Assembly: GCA_028583415.1 (NCBI GenBank)
Contig: CM053273.1
Location: forward strand, 86,197,574-86,261,573
Direction of reading: 5' to 3'
Source: Protea cynaroides
Lineage: Eukaryota > Streptophyta > Magnoliopsida > Proteales > Proteaceae
DNA length: 64,000 nucleotides
Within the stretch, counting starts at the first letter, position 1. Every line of letters starts with the position of its first letter. Position numbers and translations under genes: made by a program. Shown in pieces: positions 42,287 through 55,889 of the stretch. The notes beneath the pieces were generated by a model. That model did no database searches. It worked only from the letters and a program-made list of their open reading frames with translations, and had not been told where the DNA came from.

Positions 42287-43640
42287 GGACACTGGGTGGA
42301 TTGGAGTCTCAGTATGCCTGATGAATCCTCCAATTGACGACACAGTAGCCCTTGGGATGCCATAAATTCTAGTTTGAACTAGTGAGGATGATGTTTTAGG
42401 ATAAGTTTCAAAGTGCAAAGGACCTAGTGGAGTCGATCACTTTACTCCAATCTGGTAGCTTTTGGACCAGAGGAAAAGCCATGGAAACCCAGATGGAATA
42501 GAACACGTTACTGGCACTAACTTCCGGAGGGCTACAGCTATGACATGTGGGGAACTTTTTGCCGTTCCACAAAGAACCCACAAGACACCATTTGATCTTG
42601 TCTAAGACAGTGACCATATCAGCTTTACAAATAATGTAAAATGGTAGGACATTCCAAGCTAGCTCAAGGGCATGCTTGCTCTTCAGCTGTGGGTCATCCC
42701 CACTTAAGTCCTCTAAAAAGGGTCCATATTGCCTTTAAATAAGATGGTAGGATCTGCATATAGGTATGGGTTCTTTAATGAATTGATGGAAATCCACATC
42801 TTGCATTGAACTTCCTCATCACCATTGTCTTGTAAAGAGTCCTTCAGAGTCCTTCCTCTGGCCTCTTTTTTCCTTTTCTCTTTGTCCTTCTTTGTTGGAG
42901 GGCCCTTCTTTAACTAGTTTGGAAGGTCCACATGCTTGAATCTTATAACTAAAACCCAAGACACACATATACTCAACTACTCTTTTGTGCCATTTTGATT
43001 CTATTATTGGGAATTATTGACAAATAATGTGTGAACCAGCAAAGTCGTATTTGTGACAATAAAAAATTAAGAATAGCTCACCTGTATGTACCTGTATCTT
43101 TCTTGAGATCTTATCACCGTTCTTATTCAATGGGTCCCATACTTTAGAGGGGGGTCCCATACCATATTGATAGTGATGGGATCCCATAAAATGTATATGT
43201 ACATGCTGTGATCCAAACTCAAAAAAAATTGATCTATGATTGAACAAATTCATGCATGCCATATGGACCCCACCAAATCCTTTTCCTCATGGAGTCATTT
43301 GCCAAATCTGTTGATCAAGTAGATTTGATCTTTTAATTTACTAGGAAACTCAAACCTCAATTCTATCTTTGGTTAATTACTACTTCATGTGATAATAACA
43401 ATCAATCCAAAGAAGAAGATGATGTGGTGAGGATCTATAATGAATTTTTGGATCAGCCAGAAGTCGATCAGCCAGAAGGCACTCAGATACCGTCGTTAAC
43501 TTCTAGTTAGGGTCCACAGGTTTTGACACAGGTGGAATTAGAATTACGAGAATGATAACCCCAATTTCTAAATGACAGCCAGAGCTTTACAGCTAGCGTG
43601 TCATGCAATAATATACAAATGATTGGCTTTGATTCGGAGG
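42287..43640. other. Gene-free stretch
   Basis: No recognisable gene, RNA or terminal repeat. Several short frames without domains. Confidence 0.5.
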
Positions 43641-43650
43641 TCAAATAACT

Positions 43651-43799
43651 ACATCCAAATCGTCTCCTACAGTCCTGCCGCCTGCCAAGGGTCGGATTTC
43701 AGCCGGTCCACCCCCCAATGTATTGGCAGGCTGCCAGACTGATCTCAAACCCTTGGATCAGCGGCAGGAACCGCCTGCCGTAGGAGACGATTTAGTTCC
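43651..43799. mobile_element. 149-bp MULE-type hairpin MITE with 9-bp TSD
   Basis: The 9-bp duplication caaataact lies at 43642-43650 and 43800-43808. The left arm (aaatcgtctcctac, gcctgcc, aagggtcgga) pairs with the right (ttggatcagcggcagg, gccgtaggagacgatttagt). The end motif aatcgtctcc is the same as in the elements at 24799 and 40138. The left terminal bases (acatcc) have diverged from the right (ggaact in complement). Confidence 0.88.
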
Positions 43800-43808
43800 C
43801 AAATAACT

Positions 43809-44080
43809 TACATGTTTACAGGACGTTTCGGGCCTTACCAGTTTTAGGGGCAGTTTGATGTATTACCTACTTTTACTAGTTTTCAATTTTAGCATAATTA
43901 CTAGTTTTTTTTCCCCTCAAAATTCTCTTGTTTCCGTCTATGTAATCCGACCTCCCTATCGTATTAGACTATTAAGTCTCACAGGAGGCAGCATGAATTG
44001 CATGAAAAACACAATTGTTATTCTTTTTCCTTAAAGTTTCTTTACTTTGCGATTTGAGGGTCCCATTAACGTTAGAGTTA
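43809..44080. other. Short gene-free stretch
   Basis: AT-rich, nothing recognised. Confidence 0.5.
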
Positions 44081-44082
44081 AG

Positions 44083-44540
44083 GGTGTCAAAAAAGAAATC
44101 GAACCATTTAAATTGATTATTATTTGGTTTGATACTGATTTATAAGACTGTTTAATTAAATGGTTCGATTCTTGTTTCAAAAATGAAACCATTTAAACCG
44201 ACTATTTGTAACCATTAAAACTGATTAGACCTTTATTATAATCCCTTAGTGCTAAATGTCTATATTTGTAAAAATAAATTTAATTTTAATACTTTTTAAT
44301 GACATATTTCTAAATTATAAATCCACTTTCATATATGATTATAATTATTTTAATATTTTTCTTCTCCTTTATTCCTAACTCTCTTCTTTTCCCTCCCCGA
44401 CAATAAAACCGTTTAAAAACCAAAAAATAGAAACCAATTAATAATTGATTTTGATAATCATTTTGAGCAACATTTTAATAAACGATTCAATTTTAGTTTT
44501 ACTCATTACACATCGAATCAAGATCGAATTATACCATTAA
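44083..44540. mobile_element. Dispersed MITE, hAT-like left end
   Basis: It begins ttaagggtgtcaaaaaag, nearly the end sequence of the hAT MITE at 11525. The interior (aaaatgaaaccatttaaacc, ccattaaaactgattagac, taatcccttagtgctaaa) recurs at 41588-41800. A right end of the ttgacaccc type was not found, so the right limit is approximate. Confidence 0.5.
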
Positions 44541-44719
44541 ACTAAAATACACTGTCTTTTTTTTTTAATCCATAAAAAAGTAATTATAAAAATTAATTCA
44601 AACCATATCTTCTAACACCCTCAGTAATAACGAAATTAATTTCCCAGACTTCCGATTGCCTCGGAAGATATAAGAAAAAGATTACAAGCTTGATCTTTGG
44701 AAATTGATTAAAGTTTGGT

Positions 44720-44740
44720 GAGAGAGAGAGAGAGAGAGAG
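44720..44740. repeat. (GA)n microsatellite
   Basis: About ten GA units. No other feature is recognised in 44541-45530. Confidence 0.85.
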
Positions 44741-45529
44741 TGGGGAGTGGGGACCGAGGAATGAGATGCAAAAAGTGATTCAATCTCAAAAGAATGTTCC
44801 TTCACATGGTGGGCTTTGATTTTAGATACAATGGAATATAGAATTAAAAACAAAAAGGGGCACAAAACCATAGTCTCGATACAAGATAATTAGTGACTAA
44901 TACTAAACATTAATCATATATTCTTCCTCATTGTATGAACCTTGTCCTTATCTTCCTATGGCCATGGTCATGGCTCGAGGATGACCCATTTGTCATTACC
45001 GAGCAGTTCCACCATGTGTCAACAGGTATATGGTTTTGCCCTCTTAACCATGCATTTGTACCCCGGTCCACTTCTGGAACTTGTGCCCAATTGTTAACTG
45101 GTCAAAGAAGCTACATCAATTCTTCTCAGGATGTCAAACAAACTTGACGTTCGTTCAGCAAAAATCCTAACTTCTATTAGTCTCATTTACAAATTATTTA
45201 TTTGTTACACTAGTACCTAGTTTGATAAGTAATATCGAGAATCTAAATATTATTTTCAGTCTCCAAGCAAATTAATATGCAAATGTACACGAATCGAGCT
45301 CCTTGAGGAAAAGCTCTCAACAGTCAGCCGAAAACGAAATCGAAAAATCCTCCCCCTTTTTTTACTCTTTTATTTTTTGCGTCCAGAATTATGTCCTGGA
45401 TCACTGTCCTGGATCACTAGATAGGAATCCGAAGATAAAGAGCAAAAAAAAAAAAAATATCATTACTGTGTAAACAAAGAGTTTGAGAATAAGCATTAGA
45501 ATCTCCAAGATCTTCTTTTGGGAAAGGGG

Positions 45530-46032
45530 GAATGATAATTTCAACGGGTCAGTTTGGTCTGATTTCCTTTTAGACTGTGAATAAATTCAATTTCAGTCCT
45601 ATACACTCTAGTTCAATAAATAAAATTTCAATTTTGTTCTAGTTTTGGTTTCGGGCTTTTATCGGGTTGGCTTAATGGACACTTATCGGTATGTTATTAG
45701 TTTGGTTTTGGTTTACTATATGTATATCTAGGAACGATTTTACTTAATGAGTTCTAACAAACCATTATTAGACTGATGCGGTTTTGATGTTAGTTTCTTA
45801 CATGTATATTTAATAAAATATTGGCTTAATGGATTCTTATTTTTCCATTATCAGATTGGTTCAGTGTTAGTCCTATTGGTCCAGTTTTACTTGGGTTTAT
45901 CTATTGATCTAGTCTGATCTCAATTTTTTGCCAGGCTCTAAAACAAAGTCCAACAAGGTTTGATTCAATTTAGTCCGGTTCAAATTAGACTGGTTCAATT
46001 TTGATTTGGGTCCAACTTTAACACCTCCAGAT
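45530..46032. mobile_element. Dispersed hAT-like TIR element, copy 3
   Basis: The interior matches the copies at 5578 and 40496 (atgttagtttcttacatgta, tatttaataaaatattggc, ccaactttaacacctcc at the end). The ends are decayed and no target duplication was found. Confidence 0.5.
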
Positions 46033-46798
46033 GGAAGGATTTTTGGCAATCCAATTCACTTTATTTATTTATTTTTTAAAGATAATTGATCATCAAGATG
46101 TCTTTGTTGCAAAAAAACTGAACCAATTCAAACATATCAACAGCACTTTTGATGAGGATATACATACCTAACCATGTTTAATTACCAAAGTACTGCTCCA
46201 CTTTTGAAATTTCATGAGATGCCCTCCTTCGAAAAGAGCATGACAGGGAAAGAAAGAGAGCAGTCTCACAAAAGGTGAAAAGGGATTATATGGTAGAGGA
46301 GATTTAGATTAAGTGATTGGTCAAGATTTGTTGGGTTGTGGGTTACAAGGGATTGTGTGGAGAGGGGGAATTGGGGGCTAAATTTGCTTTTGGGTTGTTG
46401 TGAAGTTAATTGGATTGGACCCTTCCCTCTTGGGGTGTGGTGGTGGGGTACCCTTTGGGCCGACAAGCTCACCTCTTTTGACTCATATCCAATCTCAGTG
46501 TCACCAAGACCCCCAAACCCTAAATTGACCTTCTGCTTACCCCTATAGAGATGATGCATCATTCAAACAATAGAGCATAAATAAAATATAATAAAGCGGA
46601 CCAAAATCTCTGATCATTACTTTTTGGTGATTAAGTTGCCTTTCTTTTATTTCTTTATAATAATACAAAATTTTCTTTATAATAATACAAAATTACTTGT
46701 CATCCCACACTGCCAGTCAATTGTGTTTTTTTGTTACATTTTCTTGTCTCATTTTCTATTCACACTAGTCGAGGAAGGAGACATTTGTCCAGGAATAA

Positions 46799-47537
46799 TG
46801 TTTATGGCACTTCCTTAGGTTTTTCTTTGTAGTAACATTTAATAAAATATGTTTACCTAAAAAAATAAAATAATATATATATATATATATATATTTTCTT
46901 CCCATCATCTTCGGTTTATCTTATTTTACCCAAAAAAAAAAAAAAAAAAAAAAATAAAAAACTTTGGTTCATCCTATAGTAAATAAGGGATGCAATGGGT
47001 GGGGCTAGCTGATGTTCTACCCTCAACAATGCTTTAAGGGTAGTTACTCTAGTTTGATCGTATAAAATATTATTACATTTTTTTTCTTTTGGTAAAACAA
47101 AAATTTATTAAAAATCAAAAGCACGGGTTACAATTGAGGCTTCAACCAAACAAAGGTTGAGAAGCCAAGGAGAGGAATAAAATGCTACTACATTGAGACT
47201 TGTTCAACAACGGTTAATTAATTCTCATTGAAGCAATCTATAAGACCAAACTTCGGCTACTAATTAACCTCCATCCCTTTTATGCACGTAGGAGCGGTAA
47301 AGAATTAATAACGCGATAGAAGAACACAACAATTTTACGTGGTTTATTCATACAATATGTATGAGCTATGTTCATGGGAGAGTGATCAGTATCTGATTCA
47401 ACTATTCCAATAAAGAAATTACAATGCTAAGATCAGTATCTGATTCAACTATTCCAATAAAGAAATTACAATTCTAAAATACTCTTTTATAAGATTATAC
47501 CCCTATATAAAAAAAAACCCTAAATTCCAAAAGTACA
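46799..47537. repeat. LTR-like direct repeat, copy A
   Basis: From tgtttatggcacttccttag to ccaaaagtaca, this segment matches 48339-48902 in order (gggatgcaatgggtgggg, gttactctagtttgatcg, ttttacgtggtttattcat, ccaataaagaaattacaa). TG..CA ends suggest LTRs. It has gained a LINE tail (47079-47180) and a 47-bp internal duplication (47383-47429 and 47430-47476, gatcagtatctgattcaac). Confidence 0.65.
47079..47180 (-). mobile_element. Short LINE 3' end inserted in copy A
   Basis: A T-run followed by tggtaaaacaaaaatttatt and aaaaatcaaaagcacgggtt is the complement of a plant LINE 3' end with its A tail. Copy B lacks this piece. The flanks ataaaatattattacat (left) and ataaaatgctactacat (right) look like a decayed 17-bp target duplication. 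Confidence 0.65.
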
Positions 47538-48338
47538 AAATCGTAAGGATGGAGGAATGGGAAATAGAGACAGCCAAACGTTTTTTAAAAGAGATAACTA
47601 GGGGACCGGTTATGAACCAATTCATAGGGAGAGAGGTTCTAAGATACACGAGAAGGAAGGCAATTAATGAGGTACACAGTGGTATTGATGGCATGATGGC
47701 AAAAACGATGGGGAACGGAGTTGTGGGAAAGGGGATCAAACCGGTTCCACGATGTGACTGTTACGGAATTCAATAGAGCCTCGTTGCTCGTGAGTATGTG
47801 GGTAAGAGAGCCTATGGGAGATGCCAAGTTTGGCGAACTAGGTACGGAGGGAGTGACACTCCCCACCCCAATCAGTTTAAATGGTTATAACCTTATGTGT
47901 AAATTGACAGTCAACAAGTGCTTGAAATAAAGGGAAAATAGTGATTACATTAGAATTCTTGGAGCGAGGATAAAACCCAAAGAAACTTCATATTATCATC
48001 TTAAAAAAGTATAAAATAACGATGACCATCGTCAGAAACGATGATTGATGGGTCTCAAACATTACTAAAAATTAAATCTAATGGAGTAACACTAAAGGTT
48101 CAAAGTGTATGGCTGCTTTGGGTTGGGGGGGGGGTGATGTGGGATGGGGTAGGGGACAATGTAGTAGGCGGTGGGAGGGTGTAAGGGGAAGGGGATAGGG
48201 AGGAGAGGGGTAGGGGTAGGGATGGGATAATAGCAGTTGGCAGTGGAGTGGTTGTGGTGGCGGCAGATGGAACTATACTGGCATGGAGGAAAAGAACGAC
48301 CCCCACAGCCACATGTGCCACGTCCTCAGGAGTACTAA
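47538..48338. other. Sequence between the two LTR-like repeats
   Basis: About 0.8 kb with no recognisable retrotransposon protein, primer site or polypurine tract. It includes a strongly G-rich plus strand at 48118-48237. The short frame at 47549-47776 (MEEWEIETAKRFLKEITRG) has no known domain. Confidence 0.5.
48118..48237 (+). repeat. G-rich tract with many G-runs
   Basis: Roughly 120 bases hold more than ten runs of three or more G (gggttggggggggggtgatg, gggatggggtagggg, gggagggtg, aggggaaggggataggg, aggggtaggggtaggg). The composition differs sharply from the AT-rich surroundings. It could form G-quadruplexes on the plus strand. Confidence 0.85.
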
Positions 48339-48902
48339 TGTTTATGGCACTTCCTTAGGGTTTTCTGTTCATGGAAAAATATAATATAATATATATGATG
48401 GCTACTCTTCTCCATCATCTTTGGTTCATCCGATAGTTGATCACGGATGCAATGGGTGGGGGCTACCTGATGTCCTACCCTTGACACTACTTTAAGTGTA
48501 GTTACTATAGTTTGGTCGTATAAAATGCTACAACGTACATGGAGACTTGTCCCACAAGGGCTAATTAATTCTCATTCAAGTAATTTCCCAAAAAAAAAAA
48601 AAAAAAAAAATAAAATAAAATGTCTCATTCAAACCATCTATAAGATAACCAAAGATCAAACATCGGCTATTAATTAACATACCTCCCATTTTATGCACGT
48701 GGGAGTAGTTAATTCTTAACAAAATAATAGAAGAATATAATGATGTTACATGGTTCACTCACATAGTGTGTATGGGTTACGTCTACGATAGAAGGATCAG
48801 TCTTTGATTCAATTATTCCAATGAAGAAGTTACAACACTTAAATACTCTCTTTACAAGATTACACCCCTATTTAAAGGGAAACCTTAAATCCCAAAAGTA
48901 CA
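48339..48902. repeat. LTR-like direct repeat, copy B
   Basis: Matches 46799-47537 without that copy's LINE insertion and internal duplication. It contains ttacatggttcactcacata at 48747, equivalent to the acgtggttcac block of the copia LTRs in this window. Confidence 0.65.
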
Positions 48903-51275
48903 AGATTACTCCTAGTAAACAACCTTAGAAGGGTCGGGGCACGTCATCGACCCCACATTTGGGCACGGGTCCCTCAATAGCAAGCAGAACTATCGAAAAA
49001 CTGTCGAAACTACTCCAGCAAAGTGTACAATACTTTTTGACTTCAGATAATATCAAGCTTCACACATAATAAGAGCATGGTTATAAAGCCAGATTTTAGA
49101 CACAGTATTGGTGGTTTCCAAAATCGATTCAATACTGATCAATCTTGGTCCAATCTTGCTTGAATGACACCTTTTTTGGAATCATTCCCATCCCATGGTA
49201 TGGATCAATTATTATTTTATTAATAAATTAAATATTATTTTTATATTACTAATAACCATGGATTATCTAGATTTGAGGTGCGTGACCAGGCTTCTCATAC
49301 TTGGAGCGATTCTCCTACCTTTGTTCAAAGGGAGGTAGGATAGGAAGTTTTGGGCAGGCCTCCTTTTAGGTTTTGTTAAGTTTTTGTTATGGCTGGTTCT
49401 CTTTCTTGGTGATGGCCATGCTGAAGGCGGTGGGTGGAGAAAGGGGAGGGATTTCAGGTCTTGATGTATATGATTCTATTTGTTATTCTTTTTATTTTCT
49501 AATAAAATATGATTCTTAGCTGACAAAGAAGATGATCGCAACATGGCAACCTTATCTATTGGATGATAGCTAACTACGTGGCATGGAATATAAAAGAAAA
49601 AAAAAAAATGGGTATCAGATTAGATCGAATCCGTTGATTCAGACGAATTCCAGACAATAATCCTCAAAGTCTGTCAAAAATAGGTATCAGATCAGTATTG
49701 ATTATGTCTAAAATCGATACGAATTATCTAATCCTGATTACTTGAATCATGCCTACGAGTCTTTTCCCTCCAAATTAGAACTGGTTGTGCTAACAGCACC
49801 CAAAATCTAACACTGGGAAGTGATTGTGAGTTTAAGTATTTGGACCAGAACTTTTTATCGATTACATTAAGAGAAACGAAGGGAAATGGCTAAGCCCTTT
49901 TCATTCTTCTTTGGAACATATTATAAGAGCTTTGCTGTGTATGGAAAGCGAAAACATACTATTAGTAGGTGTAGTAAACAGGGTTCACCCATTAAGGAAA
50001 CCTGTAACGTTACGTAGTAAGGTCTAGAATCTAAATATTCCTGACCACCGACTTCAACCTAACTCCTTTTGATTTTCCAGTGTCAGAGATTTCAGAACAA
50101 GGACGGATAAGGACCTAACCTGTTGACAATATAGGAAGTGACATATGGCTCAATTATGGTTTTGGCATAAAAGCCGTATTATTAAAACCAAATGGAAAAA
50201 ACAAGAAATCAGAGTCATCCGACTGTTGATCCTTTGGGATTTTTAGTTTTTTTTTTTTCATCTGAAATCTTGAAATAATGGAGGACTTTAGTTTCACGAT
50301 TTCAAGGAGAAGTAAGTTATTTCAAAATAATTCGTTAATTCCGGATGACTCCCACCCCACCCTCCTCAACCCTTCTCTCTAATCCTCATTGTTAGAGGTA
50401 GGATTAATTATCCATTGTTTCAGTTAGAATAAAATATTCTACACGTGTTGACTTTGAGTGTAGACTGTAAAAGCAATCCTTGTAAAATAGGCTCAGTTTG
50501 AACTGGATAATATACCGAAGTCTTATCACATGTGATATGAAATACATTATGTAGACAAAGTCTCACCCGCTTCATGGGCAAGAGACTTTCATCAAATTTA
50601 ATCTCTGTTATACTTTTAACATGTATTAGATCTCTAGATTTACTCTGTATAGGGATCATATGTCACGTGTACTGTTACCTAGAAGAGGGGCAACACAAGA
50701 GAGGGGGGGTTAACTTTTGAGTTCAACAACCCTCATCTGTCACATTGTCCTAGCCCGGCGACCTTTCACTGCCACCCAATCCCCGGTGACCTGCAACCTC
50801 CACCTCGACGACCACAATCCCTGGTCCATTCTAGGTAATTGCAATCGCTGCTCCATTCCTGGCGATCTCAACCCCCACTCCATCTCTGGCGACGATTGTA
50901 ACAAAAGGCTCTCATGAGTTACAAGGGGAATTAAAGGGAAGGGAAATGAATTTTCTAACTTAAAGAATAAATTTTTGTAATAGTTATATCACATGCTATT
51001 TCTTGACTATATAATTACTAACGCTAAATCTTTCCATATTTACTCATTAACTGACATTTTATTTTATATCCAAAACCCTTGCATTTGAAAAGTATAATAA
51101 TAATTACATCTATAAAGTATCATTATTGAATATAATAAAAAATTCAGATGGTTTATATGATTATGTTATGCAATAGCTATAAAATTTTCTTTTTAGGTTT
51201 GCAAATTTGGCTTCCCTCTCTTTTAATTTCCCTTGCCATCAAATTGAGACACAAATTTTTGGCTGGGATTTGGTT
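48903..51275. other. Gene-free stretch with probable LINE and MITE debris
   Basis: At 49260-49520 the plus strand reads like the end of a LINE frame and its 3' UTR (tttgaggtgcgtgaccag, ggaggtaggatagg, ttctaataaaatatgattc). It is bounded by oppositely oriented words ccaaaatcgattcaatactg (49118) and atcagtattgattatgtct (49692), possibly the arms of an older TIR element. No gene is recognised. Confidence 0.4.
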
Positions 51276-51276
51276 T

Positions 51277-52279
<1,003 letters not shown>

Positions 52280-52284
52280 AATAT

Positions 52285-52661
52285 TTATTACGGAATCAAG
52301 AAAGAGAAAATGAGAAATCACACACAAAGAACACAGAGATTTAACGTGATTCACCCACACAATGTGTGAGGGTTACGTCTACGGCTACAGCAGATCTAAA
52401 ATTTCACTGTCTCATAAAGAAAAACTGATTGCAGAGAGAGTTCCCACAAAAAACTGAATAATGCAAAATCCTAGGATAGGAGGAGTTTATATAAAACTCT
52501 TAAAATAGAATTGTAGAGTCCTATTCCAACTCAAACAATAGTAGTCAAAGAGTTTTATTCGAACTATGCAGGTCACAGAGTCCCACACGAGCTATGATTG
52601 TGAGTGGGTCCCATAATGTAGACAAAATTCATAACTGATTAGGATTCAAGACATCCCAATA
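52285..52661 (-). repeat. 3' LTR of the Tork-like element
   Basis: Same length as the other LTR. The outer TG and CA have decayed to TA and TA. It contains the ttaacgtgattcacccacac block. Confidence 0.9.
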
Positions 52662-52744
52662 AATCTCCACATTGAATTGAATCCTCTCAAATAACTCAGA
52701 AGAGACAGCCACAAATACTATTGTTGCAACGCCTTGCCTTGAGG

Positions 52745-54344
52745 CTATTTCCAACTCTCACCATTAAGCAAATCCAAGCAATATTTGAACTTGCTCCTTG
52801 AAATCGGTTTGGTGAGCATATCAGTTGGATTGTCTTCAGTGCCCACCTTCTTTACTTTGATCCTATTCTTTATACGGATAAAGTGATATCTGACATCTAT
52901 GTGCTTAGTCCGATCATGATGTACTTGATCCCTAGCCAAGCATATAGCACTCAAACTGTTACAATAAATTATAGCTTGGTCTTGATGAAAACCAAGATCA
53001 ATGAGTAGCCTTTTTAACCAGATACCTTCCTTAGCTGCTTCTGTCAATGCCATATACTCTTCTTCTGTGGTAAATAAGGCAACTGAAGGCTAAAGAGTAG
53101 CCTTCTAACTAACAACAGAACTACTAACTGTGAAAGTATATCCTGTCAAGGACTTTCTGGCATCTAAATCAACTGTGTAATCTCAGTCTAAATACTCTGC
53201 AATCAAACACTCTGAATCACCTCTATAAATAAGACCAACATCAGATGTTCCCTTAAGATACCTGAATATGCGCTTCACTGCATCCCAATGCTCTTTCCCA
53301 GGTTGAGCCATATATCTACTCATAGCACTAACCGCATGCACAATATTAGGCCTTGTACATACCATCGCATACATCAGACTCCCTACTACACTAGCATAGG
53401 GTCTCTTTGACATATATTCTTTCTCTACTTTTGTCTGAGGTGCACAAGTTGTAGAAAAATAAAAATTTACAGACGATGAAGTGTTCATAGGTTTTGCTGT
53501 TGTCATAGCAAAACGTGACAAGAGCTTCTGAATATATCTCTTCTGTGATAAGAAAAGCTTCCTTTGATTTCGGTCCCTAGGAATCTCCATACCCAAAATC
53601 TTTTGGACAGCTCCCAAGTCCTTCATATCAAATTCTACATTAAGAAGTGTTTTCAACTTCTTAATCTTTGTCATGTCTCAAGTCGCAATGAGCATATAAT
53701 CTATATACAAGAGCAAATAAATAAGAGAGCCATCAACAACTCTCTTATGATAAACACAACAGTCATATGGACTCCTGTTGTACCCGTGTCATAAAGCCAT
53801 CAAACCTCTTGTACCATTGTCTCAGTGACTGCTTCAAACCATATACGGATTTTTGAAGTCTGCAGACATGATTTTCCTTACCCTGAATGGAGAACCCCTC
53901 TAGCTAACTCATAAAAATCTCTTCTTCAAGCTCTCTATGTGAGAAAGCTATCTTCACATCTAATTGCTCTAATTCCAGATCTTGATGTGTTACTAACGCA
54001 AGTAGCACCCAAATGGAAGTGTGTTTTACAACAGGTGAGAAAATCTCATTGTAATCCACCCCATCTTTCTAACTATATCCTTTTGCAACTAAACGTGCTT
54101 TAAATCTTGTATTTTCTGCTCTTGATAATCCTGTCTTCTTTTTAAAGACCCATTTACAGCCAACTACCCTTTTTCCCTTTGGTAGCTTCACTAATTCCCA
54201 TGTTTGATTTTTATGAAAAGATTCTATCTCCTCTTCCATGGTAGCAACCCACTGATCAGATTTCTTCACTGTGATAGCTTCTCTAAAGGTGGACGGTTCA
54301 GGAGACTCCACCTCTTCTTTTACTTGTGAAGCATATGCTAACAT
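52745..54344 (-). pseudogene. Tork-like copia RT and RNase H, broken
   Basis: Frames in order: RT start (SFHKNQTWELVKLPKGKR, VVGCKWVFKKKTG, FKARLVAKGYS); a gap without a long frame where the YVDD box should lie (53680-54060), with coding traces in other frames; RT end (MKDLGAVQKILGMEIPRDR, LSQKRYIQKLLSRF, YASVVGSLMYAMVCTRPNI); RNase H (MALTEAAKEGIWLKRLL, KHIDVRYHFI). At least four frame changes or stops separate them. Confidence 0.85.
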
Positions 54345-54768
54345 ATCCTCAAAGCCATATCTCTTAGGCGCATTAATCTGTCTACATGGTCTAGCAGTAA
54401 CAATACTATGCTCAGGCTCCTGTTCTTGATTTAATTCTGTGACAGGTATAGTTTGAATGTCTTTACCAAACTGATCAATCTATACTATCACATCATCATC
54501 GTGACTGTCACTAGAAGTTATTTCAAACTCCATCTACTTGGGAACATTATCAGATTTCTCTAAATTAACGTAGTCTAATTTTGGGTGAAGCATATAGTTC
54601 TCATCAAAAGTAACATTTTTACTTATAATTACTTTTTTCTCAGATGAAGACCAAATTCTATATCCCTTCACCCCATTGCCATATCCCATAAAGATACCAT
54701 TTTGGCCCCTGGTTTTAATTTTTCCTCACTAACATCATAATAGGTAGGGCAACCAAATATTTTTAGAA

Positions 54769-55880
54769 TTAATAATTAGCAAGTTTACCAGACCATACCT
54801 CAAGGGGAGTTTTACAATCAATGGCAGTGGCAGGAAAATGATTCACCAGATAGCATACAGTATTAACAGCTTCAGCCCAGTAGCTCCTTCCCAGTCCAGC
54901 ATTAAAGAGCAAGCATCGTGCTCTCTCTAACAATGTTCTATTCATCCTTTCTACTACTCTATTTTGTTGTGGAGTATCTCTAATTGTGTGATACTTAGCA
55001 ATCCCTTCATCTCTGTAGAACCCATTGAATTCTTTCAAACAAAACTCCAAGCCATTATCAGTACGGAGATGCTTTATCTTCTTACCCATTTGATTTTCAA
55101 TAAGAATTTTTCAGTACTTGAAGGTTTCGAAAACTTCACTTTTGTGCTTCATAATGAATACCCAGGTCATTCTTGAGTAGTCATCAATAATAGAGAGGAA
55201 ATATCTAGCACCTTCTTAGGATGGAACCCGAAAAGGACCCTAACAATCTGAGTGAATATAGTCAAGCGTTGCCTTTGTTCTATGGACTGCCTTAGAAAAT
55301 TGAATTTGGCATTGCTTACCGAACATTGCAGTGTTCACAGAAACCCAACTCAGCTACCTTATGACTCCCAAGAAGACCCTGCTTGCTGAAAATTATCATC
55401 CCCTTTTCACTAACAGGACCAAGTCGCATATGCCACAACTTGATTAAATCAGAACCTAACTTCTCTAAGGGAGATGCTGTAGAGATTGAACCCGTTACCG
55501 TTTTCCCTTGTAACATATACAGTGAATTTTGCTTCAATCCCTTCATTATCACTAAAGCTCCATTAGTGATCCGTAAAACTCCACTTTCATAGCTGTACTT
55601 ATATCCTTTGGAGTCCATAACTCCTAAAGAGATCAAGTTCTTTTTCAGATCTGAATATGTCTTACTTCTGTTAAGGTTTTGATCACACCATCGTACATTC
55701 TGATCTGAATAGAGCCAATACCAATTGCCTTACAGGTTGTATCATTACCCATTAAGACGTTGCCACCATTCATATTTTCATATGTTGAAATTCAATCCCT
55801 ATTGGGACACTTATGATAAGAACAACCCGAGTCTAGAATCCATTGATCTGAGGGATGTGAATGGTCAATCACAGAGAGAA
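54769..55880 (-). pseudogene. Tork-like copia protease to integrase, broken
   Basis: The protease region near 55800-55840 keeps an Asp-Ser-Gly motif (LDSGCSYHKCPN). The next frames give the GAG-pre-integrase (LIKLWHMRLGPVSEKGM, ELGFCEHC) and the integrase part with HLRTDNGLEFCLKEF and QNRVVERMNRTLLERARC, where the second Asp and the Glu of the DDE triad stand. QNRVVER differs from the usual QNGVAER. Stops interrupt it between 55090 and 55315. Confidence 0.85.
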
Positions 55881-55889
55881 CTAGTTCTC

